Program-made: the position numbers and the translations under genes
In this document: piece by piece, positions 1 to 9,392 of the stretch
Layout: every line of letters starts with the position of its first letter
Position numbering within the stretch: the stretch's first letter is position 1
Assembly: GCF_014836945.1 (NCBI RefSeq)
Contig: NZ_JACSPX010000001.1
Coordinates: forward strand, 799,727 to 863,726
Reading direction: 5' to 3'
DNA from: Microbacterium commune
GTDB taxonomy: Bacteria > Actinomycetota > Actinomycetes > Actinomycetales > Microbacteriaceae
DNA length: 64,000 nt
The notes under the pieces: generated by a model
What the model saw: only the letters and a program-made list of their open reading frames with translations
What the model was told of the DNA's origin: nothing
The model's database searches: none

Positions 1-879
1 CCACCGCCGGGCCGTCTCCGACGGCGGCGGTGGGGTCTGTCCTGGGCGTGGCTGGGGCTGGTTCCGTTCGGCGTCTACGTGGTGCTGTTCCTGGCCGTGC
101 CGACGCTCCTCGCGATCGGCTCGGGCTTCGTCGACGGGGACGGCGTCTTCACCTGGACGAACATCACGGCGCTGGTCGACCCGGTGGTGCTCAACACGTT
201 CGCGAACTCCGGGTGGCTGTCGCTGCTGACCGCCGTCGTCGGCGCGCTGGCGGGCGCCCTGGTCTGCTACGCCATGCTGGGAATGAACCCGCAGGGCGCC
301 GTGCGCCAGACGGTGGATGCCGCGGCGGGCGTCCTCGCGCAGTTCGGCGGCGTCATGCTCGCGTTCGCGTTCATCGCGACGATCGGCCTGCAGGGCGTCG
401 TCACCGTGCTGCTCAAGGACACCTTCGGGGTGGACATCTTCGCGGACGGCGTGTGGCTCTACGACGTCCCCGGCCTCATCCTCCCCTACATCTACTTCCA
501 GGTGCCCCTCATGGTGATCACGTTCATGCCGGCTCTCGCGGCACTCAAGCCGCAGTGGGCGGAGGCGAACCTCACTCTCGGCGGCACCCGGCTCGGATTC
601 TGGGTGCGCGTCGGCATCCCGGTGCTCGCCCCGTCGTTCCTCGCCAGCCTGCTGCTGCTGTTCGCCAACGCGTTCTCGTCATACGCGACCGCCGCGGCGC
701 TGGCCAGCCAGGGATCGCAGATCGTGCCGCTGCAGATCCGCGCGGCGCTCACCAGCGAGACCGTGCTCGGCCGCGAGAATCTCGCCGGAGCGCTCGCGCT
801 CGGCATGATCGTCATCGTCGGGGTCGTGATGGCGCTGTACTCGCTCATCCAGCGTCGCGCGGCGAGGTGGCGGTCGTGA
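1..879 (+). CDS. ABC transporter permease, POPT-like (5' end outside window)
   Basis: Inner-membrane permease subunit of a binding-protein-dependent importer. The frame is open from base 1 and no start codon appears before base 79, where the first membrane segment is already under way, so the true start lies upstream of the window. About 292 residues are visible with roughly six hydrophobic segments. An EAA-like cytoplasmic loop (EANLTLGGTRLGFWVRVGIP, about residue 185) contacts the ATPase. The stop overlaps the next gene's GTG by 4 bp. The order permease-permease-ATPase fits the polyamine/opine/phosphonate (POPT) class; a binding-protein gene probably lies just upstream, outside the window. 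The substrate cannot be told from this sequence. Confidence 0.85.
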   Translation, partial: PPPGRLRRRRWGLSWAWLGLVPFGVYVVLFLAVPTLLAIGSGFVDGDGVFTWTNITALVDPVVLNTFANSGWLSLLTAVVGALAGALVCYAMLGMNPQGAVRQTVDAAAGVLAQFGGVMLAFAFIATIGLQGVVTVLLKDTFGVDIFADGVWLYDVPGLILPYIYFQVPLMVITFMPALAALKPQWAEANLTLGGTRLGFWVRVGIPVLAPSFLASLLLLFANAFSSYATAAALASQGSQIVPLQIRAALTSETVLGRENLAGALALGMIVIVGVVMALYSLIQRRAARWRS

Positions 880-1670
880 ACCGCATCGCACCCTCCCCCG
901 CGACGCGGTGGGTCATCGGCATCCTGATCGGCGCCTTCTTCGCGATCCCGCTGGTCGCGACCTTCCTCTACACGCTGCGCGACCGGGAGGGCGGCCTGTC
1001 CTTCGCGCGCTGGGCGGCGCTGGTGGATCCTGCGGCGTCGGCGGCGATCAAGCCGATCTGGACGGGCCTGGGCAACTCGCTCGTCCTCGCGATCGTCACC
1101 GTGATGATCGTGCTGGTGCTGCTCGCGCCGACGATGATCCTCGTGAACCTGCGCTTCCCGAAACTGACGCCGGTCTTCGAGTTCGCGGCGCTTCTGCCGA
1201 TCTCGATCCCCGCGATCGTGCTCGTCGTCGGCCTCTCTCCGATCTACCTGCAGATCGGACGCACGCTCGGCACCGGCACGTGGACGCTCGCTTTCGCCTA
1301 CGGCATCACCGTGCTGCCGTTCGCGTACCGTGCGATCCAGGCATCGATCGACGCCGCCGACCTGCGCACGCTCTCCGAGGCCGCCCGGTCGCTCGGCGCG
1401 AACTGGCCGACCGTGGTGGTCAGGGTGCTGGCGCCGAACCTGCGCCAGGGGCTGCTCTCGGCATCCCTCATCTCGATCGCCGTCGTGCTGGGCGAGTTCA
1501 CGATCGCGTCGCTGCTGAACCGGCAGGTGTTCCAGACCGCGATGATCGTCGTGCAGAAGCAGGATGCCTACGTGCCGGCAATATTCACGCTGCTCGCGCT
1601 GCTGTTCTGCTTCCTGCTGCTGCTCATCATCGGCCGCGCCGCGCGCGGCAACCGAAAGGCTGACCAATGA
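876..1670 (+). CDS. ABC transporter permease, POPT-like
   Basis: Second permease of the same importer, 264 residues. The GTG start at 876 overlaps the previous TGA (GTGA), indicating translational coupling. About six membrane helices are visible. The EAA loop LSEAARSLGANWPTVVVRVL (about residues 165-185) is the coupling helix to the ATPase. The protein ends in a basic tail (RAARGNRKADQ), and its TGA overlaps the ATG of the ATPase gene. Pairing with the upstream permease and the downstream TOBE-bearing ATPase makes an importer of a small organic cation, phosphonate or similar compound likely, but this is inference. Confidence 0.88.
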   Translation: MNRIAPSPATRWVIGILIGAFFAIPLVATFLYTLRDREGGLSFARWAALVDPAASAAIKPIWTGLGNSLVLAIVTVMIVLVLLAPTMILVNLRFPKLTPVFEFAALLPISIPAIVLVVGLSPIYLQIGRTLGTGTWTLAFAYGITVLPFAYRAIQASIDAADLRTLSEAARSLGANWPTVVVRVLAPNLRQGLLSASLISIAVVLGEFTIASLLNRQVFQTAMIVVQKQDAYVPAIFTLLALLFCFLLLLIIGRAARGNRKADQ

Positions 1671-2758
1671 CCTCCCCGAGTCCCCTTCCCGCCACCGCGG
1701 ACAACGTGCTGCTCGCCGAGGCGGGTGAGGGCACGCGTGTGCAGTTCCAGGGCATCGAGAAGAGCTACGGTGCGCACCGGGTGCTGCACGGTGTCGACCT
1801 CGACATCGCACCGGGTGAGTTCGTGTCGCTGCTCGGGCCCTCCGGCTGCGGCAAGACCACCGCCCTGCGTGTGCTGGCCGGCTTGGAGCATGCGGACGTC
1901 GGCGCCGTGCTGCTGGGCGGTCAGGACGTGTCGCGCGTCCCCACCAACAGGCGCGACATCGGCATGGTGTTCCAGGCGTACTCGCTGTTCCCGCACCTCG
2001 ACGTCGCCGGCAACACCGCCTTCGGGCTGCGCCGGCGTGGCGTGGGCAAGGCCGCGGCCGCCCGCCGGGCGCTCGACGCGCTCGCCCTCGTCGGCCTGGA
2101 GGCCTTCGCCGACCGCTTCCCGCACCAGCTCTCCGGCGGGCAGCAGCAGCGGGTCGCGCTCGCCCGGGCGCTCGTCACCGAGCCGCGCGTGCTGCTGCTC
2201 GACGAGCCGCTCTCGGCGCTGGACGCCAAGGTGCGCGTGCAGCTGCGCGACGAGATCCGCCGCATCCAGCTGCGCCTGGGAATCACGACCGTCTTCGTGA
2301 CGCACGATCAGGAGGAGGCCCTGGCCGTCTCCGACCGGATCGCGGTGATGGACGCCGGCCGCATCGACCAGATCGGCACACCGGAGGAGCTGTACCTGCG
2401 CCCCGCGACCGCGCACGTCGCGTCGTTCATCGGGCTGTCGAGCGTCGTCTCGGGTGTGGCATCCGGCGACACGGTCGCCGTGTGGGGGCGGTCGCTTCCC
2501 ACGAACGCGCCCGCCACCGGCGCTGTCGACGTGCACCTGCGTCCCGAGAACCTGCGCTTCACCGGGGAGGCGGATGCCGCGACCGCCGGCGTCGTCGAGG
2601 AGAGCACGTTCCTGGGCAGCATCCGCCGCACTCTGGTTCGCACCGACTCGGGCGAGCGGGTGCGAGTGCAGCACGACGCGCACGCGCACCCCTTCTTCGG
2701 CGAGCGCGTCTTCCTCACCATCGATCCCGTCCCGGTCGCCGTACGCGAGAAGGTCTGA
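1667..2758 (+). CDS. ABC transporter ATP-binding protein, POPT/PotA-like
   Basis: Cytoplasmic ATPase that powers the two preceding permeases. The 363 residues carry Walker A GPSGCGKTT (about residues 57-65), a Q-loop (VFQAYSLFPHL), signature [15 protein letters not shown] (about 157), Walker B VLLLDEPLSALD and the switch His in VFVTHDQEEALAVSD. A C-terminal TOBE-like regulatory region follows from about residue 260. The start overlaps the previous stop by 4 bp (ATGA). The length and TOBE region match the PotA/FbpC/PhnT group rather than amino-acid or sugar MsmX-like ATPases. Spermidine/putrescine, ferric iron and 2-aminoethylphosphonate are all possible substrates. Confidence 0.9.
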   Translation: MTSPSPLPATADNVLLAEAGEGTRVQFQGIEKSYGAHRVLHGVDLDIAPGEFVSLLGPSGCGKTTALRVLAGLEHADVGAVLLGGQDVSRVPTNRRDIGMVFQAYSLFPHLDVAGNTAFGLRRRGVGKAAAARRALDALALVGLEAFADRFPHQLSGGQQQRVALARALVTEPRVLLLDEPLSALDAKVRVQLRDEIRRIQLRLGITTVFVTHDQEEALAVSDRIAVMDAGRIDQIGTPEELYLRPATAHVASFIGLSSVVSGVASGDTVAVWGRSLPTNAPATGAVDVHLRPENLRFTGEADAATAGVVEESTFLGSIRRTLVRTDSGERVRVQHDAHAHPFFGERVFLTIDPVPVAVREKV

Positions 2759-2814
2759 GGCCGAGAGCGGGTGCCGCACGCGCCGACGCGCACCGTTCTA
2801 CGAGCGTCTCGGCC
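2759..2814. terminator. Nested inverted repeat between convergent operons
   Basis: Directly after the ATPase stop, GGCCGAGA (2759-2766) can pair with TCTCGGCC (2807-2814). An inner GGTGC/GCACC pair (2770-2774 with 2790-2794) lies within it. The operons on either side converge here, so a shared bidirectional terminator is plausible. There is no T-tract, as is common in high-GC actinobacteria. Confidence 0.4.
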
Positions 2815-2870
2815 GCGTCGGATCGCCACGTCGGCTGCACGTTCGCCGTGCCGGCGCGCTGACGTCGGGC

Positions 2871-3695
2871 TCACTTCAGCGAGCCGGCGACCATCCCCTT
2901 GATGAAGCTGCGCTGCAGGAACAGGTACGCCACCAGCACGGGCACGACCGAGAGCACGGATGCCGCGGCCGCGGCGCCCGGATCGCTGCCTTGAGCCGCG
3001 AAGAATCCCGCCACGGCCGGGGCGATCGTGCGGGTCTCGTCGGTGCGCAGGAAATACGTGCTCAGGGCGAACTCGTTCCAGATGCCGACCCCGGCGAGGA
3101 TCGCGACGGTGGCGGTGACGGGGCGGAGCATGGGGAAGACGATCCGGAACAGCACCTGCAGAGGACCTGCGCCGTCGACCGTCGCCGCCTCCTCGATCGA
3201 CACGGGCAGACTGCGCATGAACGCCGTGTAGAGGAAGACCGCGAGCGGCAGATTGCCGGTGACCATCAGCACGATGATGCCCCAGTGGGTGTTCAGCCCG
3301 CCGAGGTCCTTCATGAGCGTGTACAACGGCACGAGCACCGACAGCGGCGGGATCATGATCAGGCTGATGATGCAGGCGTAGATCAGCCGGTTGCCGCGCG
3401 TGACCCGGCGTGCGAGCGGGTACGCGGTCAGCGCGCCGAGCACGCACACGAGCACCGTCGACACGACCGTCACGAGTGCGCTGTTGCCGATGGCCTGCAG
3501 GATGTTCCCCTGCTGTATCGCCGTGGCGAAGTTGGTCCAGTGCACCTCACCGGGGAAGATCCAGGGCGACGAGAGGTCGGTCTTGGGTTTGGAGGCGGTG
3601 GTGAGCCCGAAGTAGAACGGCAGCAGCTGCAGCACGGCGATGAGCGCCAGACCCGCATAGATGAGCACCTTCGACGGTGTGGCCGTGTTCTTCAC
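2871..3695 (-). CDS. Carbohydrate ABC transporter permease (MalG type)
   Basis: Inner-membrane permease of a sugar importer (CUT1 family), 274 residues with six predicted helices. The EAA motif SIEEAATVDGAGPLQVLFRI (about residue 170) marks the contact with the ATPase. The C-terminus RSFIKGMVAGSLK is typical of MalG/UgpE-like subunits. The GTG start at 3695 overlaps the stop of the partner permease (GTGA). No ATPase gene is present in the operon, which is usual for actinobacterial CUT1 systems that share an MsiK-type ATPase encoded elsewhere. Transcription order is binding protein, MalF-like, then this gene. Confidence 0.92.
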   Translation of the reverse strand: MKNTATPSKVLIYAGLALIAVLQLLPFYFGLTTASKPKTDLSSPWIFPGEVHWTNFATAIQQGNILQAIGNSALVTVVSTVLVCVLGALTAYPLARRVTRGNRLIYACIISLIMIPPLSVLVPLYTLMKDLGGLNTHWGIIVLMVTGNLPLAVFLYTAFMRSLPVSIEEAATVDGAGPLQVLFRIVFPMLRPVTATVAILAGVGIWNEFALSTYFLRTDETRTIAPAVAGFFAAQGSDPGAAAAASVLSVVPVLVAYLFLQRSFIKGMVAGSLK

Positions 3696-4576
3696 AGCTC
3701 CACCCGCTTCCGGTCGAGCAGCGTGTTCAGCACGAACGTCACAGCGACGATCAGGATGAACAGCACGACGCCGATCGCTGCCGAGTACCCGGCCGCCTGA
3801 TTCGAGAAGTACGTCTCGCCGATGAGCGTCGACACCGAGTGCGTGGACTGACCGGGCCCGCCGCCGGTGAGCACCTGCACGACGTCGAACAGCTTCAGCC
3901 CGCCGATCAGGTTCAGCACGATGCTCGTCGCGAAAGCCGGCTGCAGCAGCGGCACGGTGATGCTGCGGAAGCTCTGCCACCAGCTGGCGCCGTCGAGCTG
4001 CGCGGCTTCGTGGTACTCGGCCGGCACACCCTGCAGACCGGCGAGGTAGATGACCATCGAGATGCCGACGAACTGCAGCGAGTTGACGACGACGATCGCC
4101 GGGATGGCGAACCCGGCATCCGACAGCCAGGCGACCTGCTCCGCCCCGAACAGGGCGCGCACGTCGTTCAGCGCACCGTTGTTGTAGCGGAAGATCAGGT
4201 AGTACATCGTACCCAGCACCACCGGCGACACCAGCACCGGCAGGTAGATGACGGCGCGCAGCAGGGCGGCCCCGCGCACGATGCGGTCGAGCACGACGGC
4301 GAGACTCAGTCCGAGCACCTGCTGGATGACGGTGCTGCCCACACCGTAGATGAGCGTGTTGACCAGCGCGGTGCGGAACACCTCGTCGTCGAGCAGACGC
4401 AGGTAGTTGTCGAACCCGACGAACGCCTTGTCGCGGCTGTACCCGTTCCAGTTCGTCAGCGACAGGCTGATGCCGCTGATCAGCGGGTAGATCGAGAACA
4501 CCGCGAACAGCACGAGCGCCGGCACGTAGAACCAGTTGAGTCGGCGCGGGAAGATCCCCGTCGAGCGTGAAGTCAC
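3692..4576 (-). CDS. Carbohydrate ABC transporter permease (MalF/UgpA type)
   Basis: Partner permease of the CUT1 sugar importer, 294 residues with six or so hydrophobic segments (the first at about residues 15-37, WFYVPALVLFAVFSIYPLI). The EAA loop YHEAAQLDGASWWQSFRSIT (about residues 180-200) is clear. It lies 12 bp after the binding-protein gene and overlaps the MalG-like gene by 4 bp, so the three are one transcript. The sugar is not identifiable from the permease alone. Confidence 0.92.
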   Translation of the reverse strand: MTSRSTGIFPRRLNWFYVPALVLFAVFSIYPLISGISLSLTNWNGYSRDKAFVGFDNYLRLLDDEVFRTALVNTLIYGVGSTVIQQVLGLSLAVVLDRIVRGAALLRAVIYLPVLVSPVVLGTMYYLIFRYNNGALNDVRALFGAEQVAWLSDAGFAIPAIVVVNSLQFVGISMVIYLAGLQGVPAEYHEAAQLDGASWWQSFRSITVPLLQPAFATSIVLNLIGGLKLFDVVQVLTGGGPGQSTHSVSTLIGETYFSNQAAGYSAAIGVVLFILIVAVTFVLNTLLDRKRVEL

Positions 4577-4588
4577 CTCTCGCGTGGC

Positions 4589-5860
4589 CTACTGCTGCCC
4601 GTACAGCGTGCCGAACTCCGCCTCGACCTGCTTCACCGCCGAGTCGACCGTGGTCTGCCCGGTGACGATGCCGGACGTCGTCGAGATCAGCGTGTTCCAC
4701 ATGCCGTTGGGCAGGTATGCGCGGTCGAAGTACGGCACCATGCGCACCTCTCCCGGGGTGAAGAACTGCTCGTAGCTGTCGGAGAGGTCACCGAGGTCGA
4801 CGTCGATGTCGATGAGGCCCGCGGGGTTTCCGTCTTCGCTGGCGAAGCGGCCGATGTTCTCCGGCTCGGCGAGGAAGTCGAGGAAGTCGAGTGCCTCCTC
4901 CTTGTTCTCGCCGTCGCGCCAGGCACCCAGCGCGACGCCCTCGCCGCCGATCAGATACTCGTCGTCGCCGTTGATGGCCGGCACCGGCATGAACCCGATC
5001 TGCGCGTCGGGCACGAACTCCCTGGCACCGAGGGCGAGGGTGTTCTGGATCATCACGAACGCGGTCGTGCCCTTTCCGAGCGCGGTCGCGATGTCATCGC
5101 TGGTCGCCGACGAGAAGTCGGGGTTGAAGTACCCGGCCTTCGCCCACTCCTCGAGCGTGCTGAACAGGGCCTCGAATCCGCTGTCGACGAACTCCCCGTC
5201 CGCGAGCTTCTCCGACTCGGCCTCGTCGAACGACCCCGAGCCGAGCCAGTCGGCGACGTTGCCGGCGAACCAGTCGTCCTTGCCCGAGCTCGAGATCGGC
5301 ACGACCCCTGCGCCCTTGATCTTCGCGAGCGCGTCGTCGAAAGCGTCGATGGTGCCGAGCGATGCGGGGTCGATCCCCGCCTCCTCGAGCACGGTCTTGT
5401 TGTACAGGATGCCGGCGACGTCGGTCGTCAGCGGAAGAGCGAAGAACTCGCCGTCGTCGCTCTTCATCGTCGAGTGGAGCACCGGGTTCAGCTGGTCGGC
5501 CCACCCCTGCTCGTCGAGCGGCTCGAGGAACTCGCTGTAGCGCAGCAGCGACCACCCGTGCGTGGCCCAGATGTCGGGCAGATCACCCGACCCCATCCGC
5601 ACCTTCATGTCGCCCTCGTAGTCGCTGCCCAGCGCGACGACGTCGATCTTGACGTCGGGGTTGTCCTTCTCGTACGCCTCGGCGAGCGCGCTGAGCGCCT
5701 CGTATCGGGGCGTGCCGTCTCCCATCGCCGACTGCACCTCGAGGGTGACCTTGTCGCCGTCGCCCGGATCCCCCGATCCCGAGCATCCGCTGAGAGCGAC
5801 CGCCGCCGCCGTGAGACCCGCGAATCCGATCAGGATCCGCTTCGTGCCTAGTGACCTCAT
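4589..5860 (-). CDS. Sugar ABC transporter substrate-binding lipoprotein
   Basis: Extracellular solute-binding protein (family 1, SBP_bac_1 type) that delivers a sugar to the two downstream permeases. The 423 residues begin with a lipoprotein signal: basic MRSLGTKR, a hydrophobic stretch, then lipobox LSGC with the acylated Cys near residue 24. The mature protein reads as a typical two-lobed binder, with a hinge-side segment FFALPLTTDVAGILYNKTV about one third along. The ATG at 5860 is preceded by a strong GGAGGAGGG ribosome binding site. As first gene of the operon it will be the most highly made. The sugar is unknown. Confidence 0.92.
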   Translation of the reverse strand: MRSLGTKRILIGFAGLTAAAVALSGCSGSGDPGDGDKVTLEVQSAMGDGTPRYEALSALAEAYEKDNPDVKIDVVALGSDYEGDMKVRMGSGDLPDIWATHGWSLLRYSEFLEPLDEQGWADQLNPVLHSTMKSDDGEFFALPLTTDVAGILYNKTVLEEAGIDPASLGTIDAFDDALAKIKGAGVVPISSSGKDDWFAGNVADWLGSGSFDEAESEKLADGEFVDSGFEALFSTLEEWAKAGYFNPDFSSATSDDIATALGKGTTAFVMIQNTLALGAREFVPDAQIGFMPVPAINGDDEYLIGGEGVALGAWRDGENKEEALDFLDFLAEPENIGRFASEDGNPAGLIDIDVDLGDLSDSYEQFFTPGEVRMVPYFDRAYLPNGMWNTLISTTSGIVTGQTTVDSAVKQVEAEFGTLYGQQ

Positions 5861-5909
5861 CGTCCCTCCTCCGTGGAAGCACTGGCGCGCCCGACAGAGC
5901 GCAGTTCGG

Positions 5910-5940
5910 AGTCTACGCGGGAAGACACCGGTGGTGGCAA
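5910..5940 (-). promoter_or_regulatory. Possible promoter of the sugar ABC operon
   Basis: On the minus strand TTGCCA (5940-5935) and TAGACT (5915-5910) are separated by 19 bp, about 50 bp upstream of the binding-protein ATG. The spacer is long and the match only fair. No convincing LacI/ROK operator is visible in 5861-5988. Confidence 0.3.
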
Positions 5941-5988
5941 GGGTCGTATCCGGACGGTGACCCGGATGCCCGGTTCGGATGCCCGCCA

Positions 5989-6816
5989 TCACCCGGCCGC
6001 GAGCATGGGGGCGAGGTTCTCGTTCCACACATCCACGCCGAGCTTCGCGATCAGCAGGATCACCACGCCGAGGAACACGACGCGAATGAAACCCGATCCG
6101 CGGGAGATCGCCATGCGGGAGCCGAGGTAGCTGCCTGCCGTGTTCGCGACGCCGAGGATGAGCCCCAGCAGCCACAGCACCGCGCCGTGCGGGATGAACA
6201 GGATCAGCGCTCCGGCGTTGGTGGCGAAGTTCACGATCTTCGCCTTCGCACTCGCCTGCAGGAAGTCGTAGCCCAGCAGGGCGACGAGCGTGATCACGAG
6301 GAACGTGCCCGTGCCCGGCCCGATCAGACCGTCGTAGAAGCCGATCACCAGGCCGGCGGCGCCGGCCGTGACGTGGTGGCGATGCCCCGAGAAGCGCAGT
6401 GCGGTCGCCGCGCCCAGCTGCGGCTTGAACGCGGTGAACAGGGCGACGGCCAGCAGCGCCACCACGATGATGGGTTTGAAGGCGGATGCCGGAAGCACGG
6501 TCGCCACGGCGGCTCCGCCGAATGAGCCGGCCAAAGCGATCGCCGCCATCGGCAGGGCGGTGCGGATGTCGGGTCTGGCCCGGCGGTAGTACGTCACGCT
6601 GCTCGTCGCCGTGCCGAAGATCGAGCCGAGCTTGTTCGTGGCCAGCGCCTGCACCGGGGTGATGCCGGGGATCAGCAGCACGGCGGGCAGCTGCAGCAGT
6701 CCCCCGCCGCCGACGACCGCGTCGATCCATCCCGCGCCGAACGCGGCGACGACGACGAGGACGAGCACGCCCCAGGTGAGCTGCTCGAGGCCGAGGAACG
6801 CGCCGATCTCCATCAC
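5989..6816 (-). CDS. TSUP-family permease (TauE/SafE-like)
   Basis: Integral membrane protein of the TauE/SafE (TSUP) family, 275 residues with about eight hydrophobic segments. The glycine-rich repeat signatures typical of the family appear twice: GWIDAVVGGGGLLQLPAVL (about residue 30) and GFYDGLIGPGTGTFLVI (about residue 155). Family members export or import small sulfur or organic anions (sulfite, sulfoacetate, taurine-derived compounds); the substrate here is unknown. Two adjacent starts are possible, GTG at 6816 and ATG at 6813, and neither has a clear ribosome binding site. It stands alone between two ABC operons. Confidence 0.88.
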   Translation of the reverse strand: MMEIGAFLGLEQLTWGVLVLVVVAAFGAGWIDAVVGGGGLLQLPAVLLIPGITPVQALATNKLGSIFGTATSSVTYYRRARPDIRTALPMAAIALAGSFGGAAVATVLPASAFKPIIVVALLAVALFTAFKPQLGAATALRFSGHRHHVTAGAAGLVIGFYDGLIGPGTGTFLVITLVALLGYDFLQASAKAKIVNFATNAGALILFIPHGAVLWLLGLILGVANTAGSYLGSRMAISRGSGFIRVVFLGVVILLIAKLGVDVWNENLAPMLAAG

Positions 6817-6874
6817 AGTTCAGGATGCCAGATCGGCGCGTCCTCGCCGCACACGACGGGGCGGGCTTCGCGGC

Positions 6875-7630
6875 TCAGAGCACGCGGGAGAGGAAGTCCT
6901 GCGTGCGGGGGTGCTGCGGGCTCGCCAGCACCTCACGCGGGTCGCCCTGCTCGAGGATGTGGCCGCCGTCCATGAAGATCAGGCGCGAGCCGACCTCACG
7001 GGCGAAGCCCATCTCGTGCGTGACGACGAGCATCGTCATCCCCTCGTCGGCCAGCGTGCGCATGACCTGCAGCACCTCGCCGACCAGCTCGGGGTCGAGA
7101 GCCGAGGTCGGCTCGTCGAAGAGCATCATGTCGGGGTTCATGCACAGCGCACGCGCGATCGCGACACGCTGCTGCTGACCGCCGGAGAGGTGGCTGGGGA
7201 AGGCATCCGCCTTCTCCGCCAGACCCACACGCTCGAGCATCTCGCGGGCGATCTGCTCGGCTTCCTCCTTGCCTCGCTTCTTCACGCGTCGCTGCGCGAC
7301 GGTGAGGTTGCCGAGCACCGACAGGTGCGGGAAGAGGTTGAAGCTCTGGAACACCATGCCGATGCGCTGACGCACCCGGTCGATGTCGGTCTCGGGATCG
7401 GTGACGTCGATCCCCTCGATGAGCACCCGGCCGTCGGTGGGCTCCTCGAGCAGGTTCACCGAGCGCAGCAGCGTCGACTTGCCCGAGCCCGACGGGCCGA
7501 TGATGCACACGACTTCGCCGGTGTACACGGTGAGGTCGATGCCCTTGAGCACGACGTTGTCGCCGAACGCCTTGACCAGCCCCTGCGCCTCGATCACAGG
7601 GGCGTGCACGTCGATCAGATCGGTGCTCAT
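6875..7630 (-). CDS. Polar amino-acid ABC transporter ATP-binding protein (GlnQ-like)
   Basis: ATPase of a PAAT-family amino-acid importer, 251 residues. Walker [12 protein letters not shown] (about residues 43-53), Q-loop [14 protein letters not shown], signature [15 protein letters not shown], Walker [15 protein letters not shown] and switch His in [13 protein letters not shown] are all intact, and length and spacing match GlnQ/HisP. The ATG overlaps the stop of the permease (ATGA). It is the last gene of a three-gene operon: binding protein, permease, ATPase. Confidence 0.93.
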   Translation of the reverse strand: MSTDLIDVHAPVIEAQGLVKAFGDNVVLKGIDLTVYTGEVVCIIGPSGSGKSTLLRSVNLLEEPTDGRVLIEGIDVTDPETDIDRVRQRIGMVFQSFNLFPHLSVLGNLTVAQRRVKKRGKEEAEQIAREMLERVGLAEKADAFPSHLSGGQQQRVAIARALCMNPDMMLFDEPTSALDPELVGEVLQVMRTLADEGMTMLVVTHEMGFAREVGSRLIFMDGGHILEQGDPREVLASPQHPRTQDFLSRVL

Positions 7631-8418
7631 CGTTCCTTCGCCATCCGTCGCTCCAGCCACGCGGTGAACCGCGTGAGAGGAATGGTCACCACCAGGTACA
7701 GCAGCGCGGCCACGATCAGCGGCGTCGCGTTGGCGTTCGCCGAGTTCGCGTCGCGGGCGAAGGTAGTGAGCTCCTTCGACCAGATGAAGCTTCCCGCGAT
7801 GAAGACGAGCGAGGTGTCCTTGAGCAGCAGCACCAGCTCGTTCGTCATCGGCGGGATGATGATGCGGAAGCCCTGCGGCAGGATGATCCAGAACATCGTC
7901 TTCATCGGCGACATGCCCAGCGAGCGGGCGGCCTCGGTCTGCCCCTTCGGGACGGCCTGGATGCCCGACCTGATGACCTCGGCGATGTACGCCGAGGCCA
8001 CCAGGATGAGGCCGAGCAGACCGGCGCCGACCGGCCCGCCGGGAACCTTCCAGCCGAACACGATCGGCACGATGAAGGCCACCGAGAAGATCGTCAGCAG
8101 CGCAGGCAACCCGCGGAAGAGCTCGATCCAGCCCGTCGCGACCCACCGGAACAGGCCGATGCTCGACAGCTTCATCAGCGCCAGGACGATGCCCAGCAGC
8201 ACCCCGCCGGTGAACGCGATCAGGGTGAACAGGATCGTGTTGCGCAGTCCGATCAGGATGATGTCGGGGAAGAGCTTCGCCGCCACCTCGAGATTGAAGA
8301 ACTGCGGAATCGCCCGCTGCCAGTTGATCGAGAAGGCCACCGCAGCGACGACCGCGAAGAAGATGACGTACATCGTCACGCGATACAGCAGCGTTCTCGT
8401 TCTGCGCTTCAGCGCCAT
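7627..8418 (-). CDS. Polar amino-acid ABC transporter permease
   Basis: Permease of the PAAT family (HisM/GlnP type), 263 residues. Membrane segments lie at about residues 14-32 and 50-80, with more after. The conserved coupling motif [20 protein letters not shown] (about residues 160-180) and the final [10 protein letters not shown] are typical. A single permease gene is present, so the transporter probably uses a homodimer. It starts 22 bp after the binding-protein gene and overlaps the ATPase gene by 4 bp. Confidence 0.93.
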   Translation of the reverse strand: MALKRRTRTLLYRVTMYVIFFAVVAAVAFSINWQRAIPQFFNLEVAAKLFPDIILIGLRNTILFTLIAFTGGVLLGIVLALMKLSSIGLFRWVATGWIELFRGLPALLTIFSVAFIVPIVFGWKVPGGPVGAGLLGLILVASAYIAEVIRSGIQAVPKGQTEAARSLGMSPMKTMFWIILPQGFRIIIPPMTNELVLLLKDTSLVFIAGSFIWSKELTTFARDANSANANATPLIVAALLYLVVTIPLTRFTAWLERRMAKER

Positions 8419-8440
8419 CGTCGGATGCCTTCCGTGGGGA

Positions 8441-9271
8441 TCAGTTGGCGGCGAAGTACGAGTCGTAGATCTTGTCGTACTCGCCCTCGTCGCGCAGCTC
8501 CTGCAGCGCGTCGTCGATCGCCTCGCGCAGCTCGGCCTTCTCGCCCTTCGCGAAGGCGAAGCCGTACGACTCGTCGGTCTCGTAGGTCTCGACGATCGTG
8601 TAGTCGGAGTCCGCCTTCTCGTGCACGAGGTTCACCGGCTGATCCTGCAGGATCGCGTCGATCTGGCCCGACTGCATGGCCGGCCACAGCTCTCCGTCGG
8701 AGGGGTACTGCACGAGCTCGGCGCCCTTGGCGTTCTCCTTGGCGTAGATCTCGCCGGTGGTGCCCTGCTGCACGCCGACGTTCTTGCCGTCGAGGTCGTC
8801 GATGCTCTTGATGTCCGAGTCGGCGCGCACCAGCAGCGACTGCAGCGAGTCGTAGTAGGGGTCGGAGAAGTCGATGTTCGCCTTGCGCTCCTCGGTGATC
8901 GTCATGGCAGACGCACCGAGGTCGCAGGTGCCGGCGAGCAGCGTGGCGCCGGACTGCAGCGCCTCGAACCCGGTGTCCTGCACCGCGAGCTTCAGGTCGA
9001 GCTTCTTCGAGATCGCGTCGAGCAGGTCGATGTCGAATCCGGTGTACCCGGTGCCGTTGTCGCCCCCCTCGAACTCGAAGGGCGGGTACGGGATGTCGGA
9101 GCAGACCGTCAGCGTGCCGTCCGTGACCAGACCGTAGTCCGCACCACCGGAGCCGGATGCCGGCGCGTCTGCGTCGGATCCGTTCTCGCTGCTCGCGCAG
9201 CCGGACAGAGCGAGGACGGCAGCAGCGGCGATGGCTGTACCGAGGATGAGAGGACGGCGCTTCATGGCCAC
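8441..9271 (-). CDS. Amino-acid ABC transporter substrate-binding lipoprotein
   Basis: Extracellular binding protein of SBP_bac_3 type, 276 residues. A lipoprotein signal ends in LALSGC (Cys about residue 25), followed by a Ser/Gly/Asp-rich linker. The binding domain shows the family landmarks SDIPYPPFEFEGGDNGTGYTG-like ligand-binding start, then GFDIDLLDAISKKL and LGASAMTITEERKANIDFSD. The last resembles arginine/glutamine/cystine binders, but specificity cannot be assigned. The start is preceded by AAGGAG at a good distance. A 12-bp perfect palindrome (9292-9303) lies just upstream in the leader. Confidence 0.92.
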   Translation of the reverse strand: MAMKRRPLILGTAIAAAAVLALSGCASSENGSDADAPASGSGGADYGLVTDGTLTVCSDIPYPPFEFEGGDNGTGYTGFDIDLLDAISKKLDLKLAVQDTGFEALQSGATLLAGTCDLGASAMTITEERKANIDFSDPYYDSLQSLLVRADSDIKSIDDLDGKNVGVQQGTTGEIYAKENAKGAELVQYPSDGELWPAMQSGQIDAILQDQPVNLVHEKADSDYTIVETYETDESYGFAFAKGEKAELREAIDDALQELRDEGEYDKIYDSYFAAN

Positions 9272-9392
9272 TCCTTCGTGACGGGGGCTTGCGCCCGCGG
9301 GCGGGGTGAACTCATCTTGTCACGCGGGTCGGAGCATCGTGGCAGCCCGGGGGCCGTGATGCCATCACATTTGCGTTGCAAGGCAGGACCGA

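Noticed and set aside
492..1811. Long open frame antisense to the first permeases
   Set aside because: Arg/His/Asp-rich low-complexity translation typical of the antisense strand of high-GC genes. The plus-strand frames encode recognisable permeases and an ATPase.
9292..9303. Perfect palindrome CGCCCGCGGGCG in the leader of the amino-acid binding protein gene
   Set aside because: A 12-bp GC palindrome with no loop is expected by chance in such DNA, and no second site supports an operator.
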